64,000 bases of DNA from Planomicrobium sp. YIM 101495 (GTDB taxonomy: Bacteria > Bacillota > Bacilli > Bacillales_A > Planococcaceae), in the NCBI RefSeq assembly GCF_009707665.1, contig NZ_WLZW01000002.1, positions 62,001 to 126,000 of the forward strand, in the 5' to 3' direction. This document shows, one piece after another, positions 1 through 8,442 of this stretch. The notes below the pieces were generated by a model. It made no database searches and had not been told where the DNA came from. It worked only from the letters and a program-made list of their open reading frames with translations. How positions within the stretch are numbered: the stretch's first letter is position 1; each line of letters starts with the position of its first letter. The translations under genes and the position numbers were made by a program.

Positions 1-831
1 CGTTACGTCTGCACCGTTGAAGAATTCACCGGAAATTTCTGCAATCGTGCCGTCTTCAAGCATTTCACTAAGCACACGGTTGACGTTGTCAGCGAGTTCC
101 GTGTTGTCCTGGTTCATCACGACGCCAACTTTTGACGGACTGTACTTCAATGTCGGATGAACAACGATGTCAAGGTCCGGGAATGCCGCAATCGCAAGCG
201 TTTGCAAGTAGTAATCATTCAATACGACATCCGTCCGGCCGATGGATACGTCACGCAAGTATGTTTCGTTCGTTGCGTTATCGTAAACGACTTCTTCCGC
301 GCCGTATTCACGGGCGATGTCCATGTAGATGGAAGTGGAAGCGCCTGCAGCTTTTTTGCCTGCAAGGTCTTCGAGTGTTTCAATGCCGGAATGGTCGCCT
401 GAACGGACGATCGCAGTCCCGTGCGAGAATTTGAATGGTTCCGAGAACAGGAAATGATCTTCCCGGTCTGGAGAGATTTCGATATCGTTGGAAGCCATGT
501 CGACTTGTCCTGTCTGGACGGATGTCAGCATTTCATCAAAGCCGAGCTCTGTGAATTCGACTTCCAGCTCCAGGCGTTCTGCCATTTCACGGACGACTTC
601 GACTTCGAAGCCTGTCAGTTCGTCTGTTCCTTCTGCCCGGAAGGAAGTTGGGTAAAGTGTTCCGGAAGTTGCAACGGTCAGCGTGCCTTCTTCGACAATC
701 GCATCCCATGCAGTTGCTTCATCTTCTGTTTTCTCTGTTGCTTCTTCCTCGCCACCACATGCTGCTAAGAACAATGCAGTCAGGATCGTGAGCAGGAAGA
801 AAGAATTCTTCTTGTTCCAAAGCTGTTTCAA
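1..831 (-). CDS. Amino-acid ABC transporter substrate-binding lipoprotein (3' end beyond window)
   Basis: Extracellular binding protein of a polar amino-acid ABC importer (family SBP_bac_3, cystine/glutamine-like). Translation from the TTG at 829-831 gives MKQLWNKKNSFFLL, a hydrophobic stretch, then a lipobox (LFLAAC) whose Cys would be lipidated, followed by an acidic linker. The mature part has family signatures: GTLTVATSGTLYPTSF, a 'LTGFEVEV' start of lobe 1, 'VDMASNDIEISPDRE' and 'FSEPFKF'. An AAGGAGG ribosome site lies about 7 bases before the TTG, which fixes the start. The frame stays open to base 1, so the C-terminus is missing; permease and ATPase genes probably follow to the left. 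Family is firm, substrate is inference. Confidence 0.9.
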   Translation of the reverse strand, partial: MKQLWNKKNSFFLLTILTALFLAACGGEEEATEKTEDEATAWDAIVEEGTLTVATSGTLYPTSFRAEGTDELTGFEVEVVREMAERLELEVEFTELGFDEMLTSVQTGQVDMASNDIEISPDREDHFLFSEPFKFSHGTAIVRSGDHSGIETLEDLAGKKAAGASTSIYMDIAREYGAEEVVYDNATNETYLRDVSIGRTDVVLNDYYLQTLAIAAFPDLDIVVHPTLKYSPSKVGVVMNQDNTELADNVNRVLSEMLEDGTIAEISGEFFNGADVT

Positions 832-936
832 TTTTTTTGCCTCCTTAAGATCTTGTAAGTCCTTTAACAAGATAGCATGCAAATCGAGAGCTAGCAAAGT
901 TTTCTGCTTAATTTTCAGATGCTGGACACCCGGCTC

Positions 937-1632
937 TTATAAACCGAACCATAAGGCGACGACCGGGGCGAGAAAAGCGCCTGCGACGGCGCTTAGCGTC
1001 ATCGCGACAGAGGCCATGGAACCTGCCTCCGGACCGTCTTCGAACGCTTTCGAAGTGCCTATCCCGTGGGCGGCCGTCCCGAATGCGATGCCTTTGCCGA
1101 TCGGGGAATCGATTCGGAGCCATTTCATCATGAGCGGTCCGGCGAGTGCAGCGGAAAATCCTGCGAGCATGACGAAGACGGCAGCGAGCGGAGCGGAGCC
1201 GCCAAGACTCTCGGAAATCTGCATCGCGACCGGTGAGGTGATGGACTTCGGAAGCAGGGCAGAGATGATTTCCGTCGGGAAGTCGAGCAGGGCGGCAAGT
1301 AAGACGCCGCTGACCATCCCGACCGAAGCCCCGACCAAAATCCCGAGCGTAATCGCGAGAAAATGGCGCTTCAGCAACTCACGCTGTTTGTAGAGCGGGA
1401 TGGCGAGTGCGACGACAGCTGGGCCGAGTGGGAACATGACGACGCTACCGCCGTACATATATGTATCGTACGTAAAGTCGAATAATAGAAGGAACAGGAC
1501 GAGCAGCGTGGTGGTCGTCAGTACCGGATTCAGTGCATTCCAGCGGTATTTGAGGTAAATCACGTTCATCGCGAAATACAAACCGACTGTGAGTGCCATG
1601 AAGAACAGGGCCGATAAGAGAATCTGGATCAT
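937..1632 (-). CDS. lrgB: LrgB/CidB family membrane protein
   Basis: 231-residue multi-spanning membrane protein of the LrgB/YohK family, the partner of LrgA/CidA holin-like proteins that influence murein hydrolase activity and, in Bacillus and Staphylococcus relatives, pyruvate or glycolate-type export. Typical family signatures are visible: 'PKSITSPVAM' near residue 115-125 and the glycine-rich 'GKGIAFGTAAHGIGTSKAFE' segment in the last third. Its ATG overlaps the stop of the upstream lrgA gene by four bases, so the two are translationally coupled. No two-component regulator (LytSR) or LysR regulator lies next to the pair in this window. Family assignment is strong; the transported species is not evident. 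Confidence 0.92.
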   Translation of the reverse strand: MIQILLSALFFMALTVGLYFAMNVIYLKYRWNALNPVLTTTTLLVLFLLLFDFTYDTYMYGGSVVMFPLGPAVVALAIPLYKQRELLKRHFLAITLGILVGASVGMVSGVLLAALLDFPTEIISALLPKSITSPVAMQISESLGGSAPLAAVFVMLAGFSAALAGPLMMKWLRIDSPIGKGIAFGTAAHGIGTSKAFEDGPEAGSMASVAMTLSAVAGAFLAPVVALWFGL

Positions 1633-2003
1633 TTCGCCTGCCTCCTTTTATCGACGGTGCCAGCAACCGACTGGCTGACCAAACCGGAGACGATGATGGT
1701 CAGGAACGTGCTGACGACGATGATGACGATGAGCCAAACGCCGCTGCCTGCGAACAAATCGAAATAGCTCATGATGCCGACGGTTGCGGGAACAAAGAAG
1801 AGTGGCAGAAATGCGAGTATGCCTTGTGCGCCGGCTTCGATGGCCCGGAGCGGCACAAGCTTGAGGCAAAGTGCTGCAAACAGCAGCAAAAAGCCGATAA
1901 TGCTGCCGGGAAACGGGATATTGAACAAATTGACAAGCCATTCCCCGGCAAGGTAGAACCCATAGACGAGTAAAAATTGAAGGGTAAGCCATAGGAATTT
2001 CAC
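1629..2003 (-). CDS. lrgA: LrgA/CidA family holin-like protein
   Basis: 124-residue membrane protein with about four hydrophobic segments, first gene of the lrgAB pair. It carries the family signature around 'NIPFPGSIIGFLLLF' (residues ~28-42), the conserved PGS-x-x-G turn of LrgA/CidA proteins. The start is the GTG at 2001-2003, preceded by AGGAGGCGG. The end overlaps lrgB by four bases (ATGA). LrgA proteins form oligomers in the cytoplasmic membrane and act with LrgB. The N-terminal sequence begins directly with a hydrophobic helix, as usual in the family. Confidence 0.92.
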   Translation of the reverse strand: MKFLWLTLQFLLVYGFYLAGEWLVNLFNIPFPGSIIGFLLLFAALCLKLVPLRAIEAGAQGILAFLPLFFVPATVGIMSYFDLFAGSGVWLIVIIVVSTFLTIIVSGLVSQSVAGTVDKRRQAK

Positions 2004-2135
2004 CGGACCGCCTCCTTTCTGTTTTTCGTGAAACGGTTGATCGTGCAGCTAACGGTAATTCTATCCTATCATGAATGTTTCTGAAACTTATCCCGCTGGC
2101 TTTCGTAAAAGTAAATATAGAAAGGGGATGGGAAC

Positions 2136-2834
2136 GTGAGCAGCTACAGCATTTCAGAATTCATCCAGAAAACACAGCAGGACGAACGGGAGAATGACTA
2201 CTTCGAGCTTGAGACGGAACGGATCCTCGAAGTGAACTTGAACGGTCTTGTCTGGGCGAAAGTCGGTTCGATGATTTCTTATACGGGAAGCATCAAATTC
2301 GAACGGGAGCGCGTCCTGGAACATGGTCTTGGCAAGATGTTCAAGAAAGCACTGACTGGGGAAGGCACGGCATTGATGAAGGCGCAAGGGGAAGGACGGC
2401 TTTATCTTGCGGACCAAGGAAAGAAAATCACGATCTTCGAGTTGGACAATGACACCATTACAGTCAATGGCAACGATCTATTGGCATTCGAGCCTGGCAT
2501 CGAATGGGAAATCAATTTGATGCGCAAGATGGCAGGCATGATGGCTGGAGGACTGTTTAACGTTACTTTATCCGGTAAAGGGCGTGTGGCGATCACTTCC
2601 CACTACGAACCGTTGACGTTGCTCGTCCGTCCTGGCGAGTCGGTCATCACGGATCCGAATGCGACGGTCGCTTGGTCCGGGAACTTGACGCCGGAATTCC
2701 GGACGGACGTCTCATTCCGTACGTTCATCGGACGGGGGAGCGGCGAATCGATCCAGATGGAATTCAAGGGCGAAGGCTTCGTTATCGTCCAGCCATTCGA
2801 GGAAGTATATGCAGCAACGACTCCAACCTCGTAA
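2136..2834 (+). CDS. AIM24 family protein
   Basis: 232-residue soluble protein of the AIM24 (former DUF124) family, predicted all-beta with a double-stranded helix fold, of unknown biochemical role in bacteria. Visible family features are 'KVGSMISYTGSIKFER' in the first third, a central 'GEGRLYLADQGKKITIFEL' and a C-terminal 'FIGRGSGESIQMEFKGEGFV'. The GTG start at 2136 is preceded by AAAGGGGATGGGAAC. It stands alone between the divergent lrgAB operon and brnQ, with a terminator-like hairpin after it. Confidence 0.88.
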   Translation: MSSYSISEFIQKTQQDERENDYFELETERILEVNLNGLVWAKVGSMISYTGSIKFERERVLEHGLGKMFKKALTGEGTALMKAQGEGRLYLADQGKKITIFELDNDTITVNGNDLLAFEPGIEWEINLMRKMAGMMAGGLFNVTLSGKGRVAITSHYEPLTLLVRPGESVITDPNATVAWSGNLTPEFRTDVSFRTFIGRGSGESIQMEFKGEGFVIVQPFEEVYAATTPTS

Positions 2835-2879
2835 AGCGAGAGGTTAAACAAAAAATCGTATAAATGAACTTCATCTGAC

Positions 2880-2919
2880 GGGGAGTGGAAGGGAAAGGCC
2901 TTTTCACTGCTCGTTTTTT
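2880..2919 (+). terminator. Probable terminator after the AIM24 gene
   Basis: An imperfect GC-rich hairpin (GAGTGGAAGGGAAAGG against CCTTTTCACTGCTC) is followed by six T residues. It ends the AIM24 transcript before the brnQ promoter region. Confidence 0.6.
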
Positions 2920-3011
2920 GCGTTTTTCTGTCAGTTATTGTAGGAAAACGTTTTAAAATTTAATACAATAGCAAAAATAGACAGACTTTTTGAAAAAGTG
3001 CACAAAATGAC

Positions 3012-3059
3012 TTGTTTTTTCCGTAGAATAAGGTATTATTTCTTTATGCAATATATTGC
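3012..3059 (+). promoter_or_regulatory. brnQ promoter with overlapping palindromic operator
   Basis: A candidate -35 TTGTTT (3012-3017), a 16-base spacer and a -10 TATTAT (3034-3039) precede a perfect 12-base palindrome, GCAATATATTGC, at 3048-3059, right at the expected transcription start. The same word with one mismatch lies upstream of the neighbouring GntR-family gene (5328-5339). GntR regulators bind short AT-centred palindromes, so this is probably the operator of that regulator. The rest of the 307-base gap between the AIM24 gene and brnQ holds only the terminator above. Confidence 0.62.
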
Positions 3060-3142
3060 GTTTCTTTGTTAGAAAAACAATATATTATCTTACTATTACT
3101 ATTCACTCGCTTTATGGTAAGCAATTCAAGGAGGAATTTCAA

Positions 3143-4510
3143 TTGGATAAAAAATTATCGTTTCAATCCCACGTCGTCATCGGGCTTATGCTATTCGCTT
3201 TGTTCTTCGGTGCAGGGAACCTGATCTTCCCGGCGCAGCTTGGACAACAAGCCGGATCGACTGTCTGGATCGCAACGCTTGGTTTCTTAATGACAGGTGT
3301 CGGCTTGCCGCTGCTTGGAATCTTGGCAATCGGTTATTCGAAGAGCCGCGACTTGCAGGACTTGTCCAGCCGTGTCCATCCGATTTACGGCATCATCTTC
3401 ACATCATTGCTGTACTTGACGATCGGGCCGTTCTTCGCGCTTCCGCGTACTGGAGCTGTCTCGTTCGAAGTCGGGATCGCGCCTTTCGTAAATGAAGGCT
3501 CCATCGGTACCGCACTTCTTGTTTTCTCGATTATCTTCTTCGCCATCGCGCTTGTGCTGTCACTGAATCCGAGCAGAATGGTTAATAGTATCGGGAAGTT
3601 TTTGTCTCCAGCAATTGTCGTAACGATTGGTGTTTTATTGGTAGCTGCTTTGTTCGCTCCGATGGGCGGCTTTGGAGAACCACAAGGGAATTACGTTGAG
3701 TCTTCATTCCTGACAGGATTCCTTGAAGGGTATAACACGATGGATGCACTTGCTTCCCTCGTCTTCGGGATCATCGTCATCTCAGCTGTACGGAGCATGG
3801 GCGTCACTTCACCTAAAGGCGTCTTGCGAGCGACACTTAAGAGTGGTCTTGTCGCTGCATTCCTGCTGGCTGTCGTCTATGCAGGCATCGCTTATCTCGG
3901 TGCGACAAGCACGGGCGTTCTTGGATTCATGGATAACGGTGGCCCGGTATTGAGTGGAGCTTCTGCTCATTACTTCGGAACATTCGGCTCGTTGTTGCTT
4001 GCCGTGATCATCACGCTTGCATGTTTGACGACAGCGGTCGGCCTGATCGTAGCTAATGCTGAATTCTTCCATAAGCTAATTCCATCAATCGGATACAAAA
4101 CGTTCGTTGCAATCTTCGCGATCTTCTCGCTTGTCGTAACGAATGCCGGCCTATCGAACATCATCACATATTCGATTCCGGTCTTGATGTTCTTGTATCC
4201 ACTTGCGATCGTCATGATCATCCTTGCATTCGCTTCACCGTTGTTCAAGCATGCTCGCTTCGTCTACGTTTCCGTGACGGTTGTGACATTCTTAATCGCG
4301 ATCATCGATGGCCTGAAGACGTTGACAGGTTCACTTGAAGTCGCAAATCCTGCGCCGCTTCAAGGAATCATCGACTTCTACACAGCGTATCTTCCATTGT
4401 ATGAAGCGGGGCTTGGCTGGTTATTGCCGGCATTGATCGTCCTTATCATCACTGGTGTGATTGCACAAACGAAAAAGACTGCACATGTACCAGCTGTGTC
4501 GAAGTCATAA
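3143..4510 (+). CDS. brnQ: Branched-chain amino acid:cation symporter BrnQ
   Basis: Leucine/isoleucine/valine uptake symporter of the LIVCS family, about 455 residues with 12 predicted membrane segments. The N-terminal signature 'ALFFGAGNLIFPAQLGQQ' and 'GPFFALPRTGAVSFEVG' are diagnostic. An upstream in-frame codon at 3056 exists, but it overlaps the palindromic operator. The TTG at 3143 has an AAGGAGG site seven bases ahead and gives the family-like start MDKKLSFQSH, so I use it. The gene is followed by a strong bidirectional terminator and by a convergent GntR/FCD regulator that shares its operator word, suggesting local control by a branched-chain amino-acid or derived effector (inference). 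Confidence 0.95.
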   Translation: MDKKLSFQSHVVIGLMLFALFFGAGNLIFPAQLGQQAGSTVWIATLGFLMTGVGLPLLGILAIGYSKSRDLQDLSSRVHPIYGIIFTSLLYLTIGPFFALPRTGAVSFEVGIAPFVNEGSIGTALLVFSIIFFAIALVLSLNPSRMVNSIGKFLSPAIVVTIGVLLVAALFAPMGGFGEPQGNYVESSFLTGFLEGYNTMDALASLVFGIIVISAVRSMGVTSPKGVLRATLKSGLVAAFLLAVVYAGIAYLGATSTGVLGFMDNGGPVLSGASAHYFGTFGSLLLAVIITLACLTTAVGLIVANAEFFHKLIPSIGYKTFVAIFAIFSLVVTNAGLSNIITYSIPVLMFLYPLAIVMIILAFASPLFKHARFVYVSVTVVTFLIAIIDGLKTLTGSLEVANPAPLQGIIDFYTAYLPLYEAGLGWLLPALIVLIITGVIAQTKKTAHVPAVSKS

Positions 4511-4523
4511 TTTGAATGAAAAG

Positions 4524-4576
4524 AACCGGAAGATCCATCAGGCAGATAATCTGCTTCATAGGATCTTCCGGTTTTT
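4524..4576. terminator. Bidirectional terminator between brnQ and the gntR-type gene
   Basis: A perfect 13-base stem AACCGGAAGATCC / GGATCTTCCGGTT with a 24-base loop, followed by T's on the plus strand. It sits between two convergent genes and can serve both. Confidence 0.9.
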
Positions 4577-4588
4577 GGATGCAGGAAT

Positions 4589-5263
4589 TTAGTTGTTCTG
4601 TCCGATCAAGGTGAGGTCGTCGATCGTCCGAACCCAGTTGGTCCGCATCATTTCTGCTGCGCGTTCTGGATTTTTCTGCTTGAATGCCTTGATGATTTCC
4701 TCGTGCTCTTCGCTGGAGCGTTCGCCGAGGATGATGGCGTTGTGGAAAAACAGCCGGCGGACGTGCGCTTGCAGGCGGTCGAGCATCGTATGAATATAAG
4801 GGTTGTCTGCTGCGTCGACGATGATCTGATGAAATTCTTCATCGATCTTCAATGCGTTGAAATCATCTTTTTCCTCGATTGCTTGGATGAAGCGTCCATT
4901 CGTTTCGCTGAGAGAAGCCAGATCTTCGGCAGTGAATTTTGGAGTGGCGAGCTGTGCTGCGAGCGATTGCAGTGCTGCGAGAGGCGGCAGCAAATTCTCG
5001 ACATCGTCTTTCACGACCTTCGTCACACGCGTCGCCTTCCCTGGGAACATCTCGACGAACCCTTGTACTTCCAAAAGCTGCAACGCTTCCCGAATCGGCG
5101 TTCGGCTTAAGTTCAAAGCTTGTGCGAGATCGGTATCGACTAACTTTTCTTCCGGCTGGAGTGTGCCATCGATGATCCATTGCTGTAATTGCTGAAAAGC
5201 ACTTTCTTTTGCAGTCAACCGGACCGGTTTTGCGTGATTCGTTGGAATTGGCAAGTGTGACAT
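4589..5263 (-). CDS. GntR family transcriptional regulator, FCD (FadR) subfamily
   Basis: 224-residue DNA-binding regulator. Residues ~18-82 form the winged helix ('DLAQALNLSRTPIREALQLLEVQGFV' region contains the TPIREAL recognition helix). Residues ~90-210 are an all-helical FCD ligand domain with 'DEEFHQIIVDAADNPYI' and a late His in 'EEHEEII', consistent with a metal-binding FCD pocket. The ATG at 5263 abuts its AAAGGGG ribosome site; the TTG three codons inside (5254) has better spacing and may be the true start. The promoter region has a GCAATATATTG palindrome also found at brnQ. Regulation of brnQ and itself is inferred from this shared site; the ligand is unknown. Confidence 0.9.
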   Translation of the reverse strand: MSHLPIPTNHAKPVRLTAKESAFQQLQQWIIDGTLQPEEKLVDTDLAQALNLSRTPIREALQLLEVQGFVEMFPGKATRVTKVVKDDVENLLPPLAALQSLAAQLATPKFTAEDLASLSETNGRFIQAIEEKDDFNALKIDEEFHQIIVDAADNPYIHTMLDRLQAHVRRLFFHNAIILGERSSEEHEEIIKAFKQKNPERAAEMMRTNWVRTIDDLTLIGQNN

Positions 5264-5288
5264 CCCCTTTATTCATAAAGTTCTTTCT

Positions 5289-5339
5289 ATTATACAAGAC
5301 ATTGCATGAATAAACTATATCGAATATGCAATATATTGG
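5289..5339 (-). promoter_or_regulatory. gntR-type gene promoter with shared operator
   Basis: On the minus strand a consensus -10 TATAAT lies at 5289-5294 with a poor -35. The palindrome GCAATATATTGg (11 of 12 bases of the brnQ operator) is at 5328-5339, upstream of the core promoter. Confidence 0.5.
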
Positions 5340-5473
5340 AATACTTTATTCCCTTTCCCTTTGAAAAAGGGGATTCGGTGGTTGGGCAGGCATCGGATCG
5401 TTGGCGGTATCTTCGCATGCCCTGCTGAAGCGTGGTATGATTACGGCATACTGCAACAGTGAGGATGAGGAAG

Positions 5474-6667
5474 ATGCAAAAAGAGATAATGGTCCAAGTG
5501 AAAGAGCCATTTGCCGGGGAGTTCCGGAAAGGCTATCCGCTCGTAGCGAAAGAAGCGGTCGCAGATCAGGAATTACTGAAGATAGAAGGACAAGTGATGA
5601 AGCTCACGGACGTTCACGGACGGTTTATCGCAAAAGCTTACTACGGTGAGCAAAACAAAGGGCTGGGCTGGGTACTGACACGCGATGAAGAAGAAATCAT
5701 CGATCAGGCATTCTTCGAACGGAAGCTGGCGACATCTTTCGAGCGGCGCGCAGACTTCTTCGAAGACACAGAGACGACAGCATTCCGCGTCTTCCACGGT
5801 GAAGGAGACGGCATCGGTGGTTTGACGATCGATTACTACGACGGCTTTTATTTGCTGAGCTGGTACAGTGCGGGAATTTACGCATTCAAGAAAATGATCG
5901 TCGCAGCACTTAAGAATACAGCGGAATTCAAAGGCGTCTATGAGAAGAAACGCTTTGATACGAAAGGGCAATACATGGAGGACGATGACTTCGTCACGGG
6001 CGAGCGCGGGGAGTTCCCGATCATCGTGAAAGAAAACAGCATGAATTTTGCGGTGTATTTGAATGACGGCGCAATGACAGGGATTTTCCTGGATCAGCGT
6101 GAAGTGCGTCGACAAATCCGTGATCACTACGCCTATGAGAAGACGGTTTTGAACACCTTCTCTTATACCGGTGCGTTCTCGGTAGCGGCAGCTCTAGGCG
6201 GCGCGATGAAGACGACGAGTGTGGACTTGGCGAAACGCAGCTCTGCGAAGACGATTGAACAGTTCAGCGTCAACGCGTTGGACTACGAAAACCAAGAGAT
6301 CCGCGTCATGGACGTCTTCAATTACTTTGATTATGCGAAGAAAAATGAATTGAAATTCGATATGGTCATTCTTGACCCGCCGAGCTTTGCGCGTTCGAAG
6401 AAATACACGTTCAGTGCGGCGAAGGATTATACGAAGCTTATGAAAGACGCGATTGCGATCACTTCGAACAAAGGGATGATCGTCGCTTCGACGAATAACG
6501 GTTCATTCGGGATGAAGAAATTCAAGGAAATGATCGACAAAGCATTCCAAGAACACGGGAAGCGTTACATGATCGTGGAAGAATACCGCTTGCCGCGCGA
6601 TTTCCATATCAACCGGATGTTCAAGGAAGGCGATTATTTGAAAGTTTTGTTCATCCGATTGAAATGA
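5474..6667 (+). CDS. Class I SAM-dependent rRNA methyltransferase (RlmI/YwbD-like)
   Basis: About 397 residues. The N-terminal ~75 residues form a PUA-like RNA-binding domain, followed by an EEHD-type region and a Rossmann methyltransferase domain with 'NTFSYTGAFSVAAALGGA' (SAM-binding motif I) and 'MVILDPPSFARSK' (the NPPY-like catalytic motif, DPPSF). This layout matches the RlmI/RlmK family, which methylates cytosine-5 or related positions of 23S rRNA. I chose the ATG at 5474 because GAGGATGAGG lies just upstream; an in-frame GTG at 5459 is also present. It is monocistronic. Confidence 0.92.
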   Translation: MQKEIMVQVKEPFAGEFRKGYPLVAKEAVADQELLKIEGQVMKLTDVHGRFIAKAYYGEQNKGLGWVLTRDEEEIIDQAFFERKLATSFERRADFFEDTETTAFRVFHGEGDGIGGLTIDYYDGFYLLSWYSAGIYAFKKMIVAALKNTAEFKGVYEKKRFDTKGQYMEDDDFVTGERGEFPIIVKENSMNFAVYLNDGAMTGIFLDQREVRRQIRDHYAYEKTVLNTFSYTGAFSVAAALGGAMKTTSVDLAKRSSAKTIEQFSVNALDYENQEIRVMDVFNYFDYAKKNELKFDMVILDPPSFARSKKYTFSAAKDYTKLMKDAIAITSNKGMIVASTNNGSFGMKKFKEMIDKAFQEHGKRYMIVEEYRLPRDFHINRMFKEGDYLKVLFIRLK

Positions 6668-6780
6668 TGGCTATGGCGAATGTGTGAAAATGTGCCGAAC
6701 AACCTGCTTTTTTGCGAGTGTCGGACTTGTCCCGAAGCGGTTCCGCTTCTATAATGGAAGAGGAATGTGAGGGGAAACGA

Positions 6781-7086
6781 ATGTTTAAGCATGCATTGAA
6801 ACAGTTTCGGTTTATGGGCATCCTGGAAGGAAGTTCGCTTTTGCTTCTTCTTTTTGTCGCGATGCCGTTGAAATACTTTTTTGATATGCCGGAAGTGGTC
6901 AGTGTTGTCGGCGCGATCCACGGCGGTTTGTTTACAGTTTATGTATTGATGATTATCTATGCGATGATCGCAGTCAGATGGCCATTCCGTTTTACGGTCG
7001 GTGCGCTGGCGGTCGCGTTCATCCCGTTCGGCAACTTTGTTTTGGATAAACGACTTAACCGCTGGGAACAATTGAAGACAGCTTAA
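6781..7086 (+). CDS. DUF3817 family small membrane protein
   Basis: 101 residues with three hydrophobic segments. Family features: 'RFMGILEGSSLLLLLFVAMPLKY' near the N-terminus and 'GAIHGGLFTVYVL' in the middle, typical of DUF3817/YdzA-like integral membrane proteins of unknown role. The ATG at 6781 is preceded by GAGGGGAAACGA; an earlier in-frame start at 6712 would add an unrelated leader. A strong terminator follows, so it is expressed singly. Confidence 0.85.
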   Translation: MFKHALKQFRFMGILEGSSLLLLLFVAMPLKYFFDMPEVVSVVGAIHGGLFTVYVLMIIYAMIAVRWPFRFTVGALAVAFIPFGNFVLDKRLNRWEQLKTA

Positions 7087-7123
7087 GACATTCGCGGGAG
7101 GAAATCCGCGGATGTCTTTTTTT
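7087..7123 (+). terminator. Terminator after the DUF3817 gene
   Basis: Stem GACAT-CGCGG / CCGCG-ATGTC with one internal mismatch, followed by seven T's. Confidence 0.9.
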
Positions 7124-7213
7124 AGATGGACAGGGAAGGGATGATGGGAGCTAACTGTGGACAATTTCGTTTATAATGGGAAAGACAATAAAGAAGAAAC
7201 GGAAGTGAAGGGA

Positions 7214-8425
7214 ATGGCGGCAAAAGGGGGTTCGGTATTCGGTTCGCATCCGGTATACCCGGTGATGTTTGCAATTGGCGCATGCCATTTGCTGAATGAC
7301 ACGCTACAGGCGGTGATCCCGGCGATGTTCCCGATTCTCGAGACGGAGCTCGGCTTGACGTTCACGCAATTGGGCTTGATCGCCTTCGTCTTGAATATGG
7401 TGGCTTCGGTTCTGCAGCCGGTGGTCGGATTCATCAGTGACAAGAAGCCGATGCCTTTTGCATTGCCGCTCGGGATGGCAAGTTCGATGGTCGGCCTCGG
7501 CCTATTGGCATTCGCACCGAACTATTGGACAATTTTACTCGCGGTTGCACTGCTCGGACTCGGCTCGGCAGTGTTCCACCCGGAAGGTTCGCGCGTATCG
7601 TATATGGCGGCAGGGCCGAGACGCGGACTGTCGCAATCGATTTATCAGGTCGGAGGGAACTCAGGGCAGGCGCTTGCACCATTGATTAGTGCCTTTATCC
7701 TTGTGCCACTCGGCCAGCGAGGCGCTGCGCTGTTCATGCTCGTGGCGGCGCTCGGTATTTTCATTCTGGCGAAAATTTCGGTTTGGTATAAAAAGCAATT
7801 GGAAGAGGAGAAGTTGCAGAAGGTGAAGCGGGCAGTATTGACATCACTGCCAGGCTTGACGAGGAAGCAAGTAGGGGCAGCGCTGACGATGCTGCTAGTC
7901 ATCATTTTCGCGCGCTCGTTCTACATGACATCGATTACGAGTTTCTTCATCTTCCATTTGATGAATGCATATGAGCTGACAATCCAGCAGGGGCAGGTCT
8001 ATATTTTCGTGTTTCTGGCAGTCGGCGCAGTCGGTACGTTTTTCGGCGGACCGCTTGCGGATAAAATTGGAAGGAAGCGCGTCATCATGCTGTCTTTGTC
8101 AGTTCCGATTCCGCTTGCACTGGTCTTGCCGCACGTACCACTTGCTGTCGCAGCGGTACTGCTTGCCATCATCGGCTTTGTCTTGATGCTGAGCTTCTCG
8201 GTGATGGTCGTCTATGCGCAGGAACTCGTGCCGAGTAAGATCGGGACGATGGCTGGGCTGACAGTCGGCCTTGCCTTCGGGATGGGCGCGGTCGGCAGTG
8301 TGCTGATCGGGATGCTGATGGACTCGATCGGCATCGCCGAAACGATGATTGTCGTATCGTTCCTTCCGATTTTAGGACTTGTCGGCATTTGGTTGCCCCG
8401 TGACCGGAAAGTGGTGAGGTTATGA
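7214..8425 (+). CDS. MFS transporter, fosmidomycin-resistance (Fsr) type
   Basis: About 403 residues, 12 predicted membrane helices, similar to Fsr of E. coli and its Bacillus homologues. Signatures: 'ACHLLNDTLQAVIPAMFP' (N-terminal Fsr signature), 'GFISDKKPMP' (MFS motif A variant in the first loop) and 'GPLADKIGRKRV' in the second half (motif A repeat). The start at 7214 (MAAKGG) is chosen because a -10-like TATAAT at 7172-7177 lies inside the longer frame that begins at 7157. The stop overlaps a possible start of the following ABC exporter, so both form an efflux operon. Drug specificity is not provable from sequence. Confidence 0.88.
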   Translation: MAAKGGSVFGSHPVYPVMFAIGACHLLNDTLQAVIPAMFPILETELGLTFTQLGLIAFVLNMVASVLQPVVGFISDKKPMPFALPLGMASSMVGLGLLAFAPNYWTILLAVALLGLGSAVFHPEGSRVSYMAAGPRRGLSQSIYQVGGNSGQALAPLISAFILVPLGQRGAALFMLVAALGIFILAKISVWYKKQLEEEKLQKVKRAVLTSLPGLTRKQVGAALTMLLVIIFARSFYMTSITSFFIFHLMNAYELTIQQGQVYIFVFLAVGAVGTFFGGPLADKIGRKRVIMLSLSVPIPLALVLPHVPLAVAAVLLAIIGFVLMLSFSVMVVYAQELVPSKIGTMAGLTVGLAFGMGAVGSVLIGMLMDSIGIAETMIVVSFLPILGLVGIWLPRDRKVVRL

Positions 8426-8442
8426 GGAAAGGGGAAAAGGAC

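Noticed and set aside
683..1393. 236-codon plus-strand frame over the lrgB region
   Set aside because: Antisense to the clear LrgB coding sequence, low-complexity Ser/Ala composition and no ribosome site.
3012..3059. T-box or other riboswitch upstream of brnQ
   Set aside because: No antiterminator or specifier features; the palindrome and promoter explain the region.
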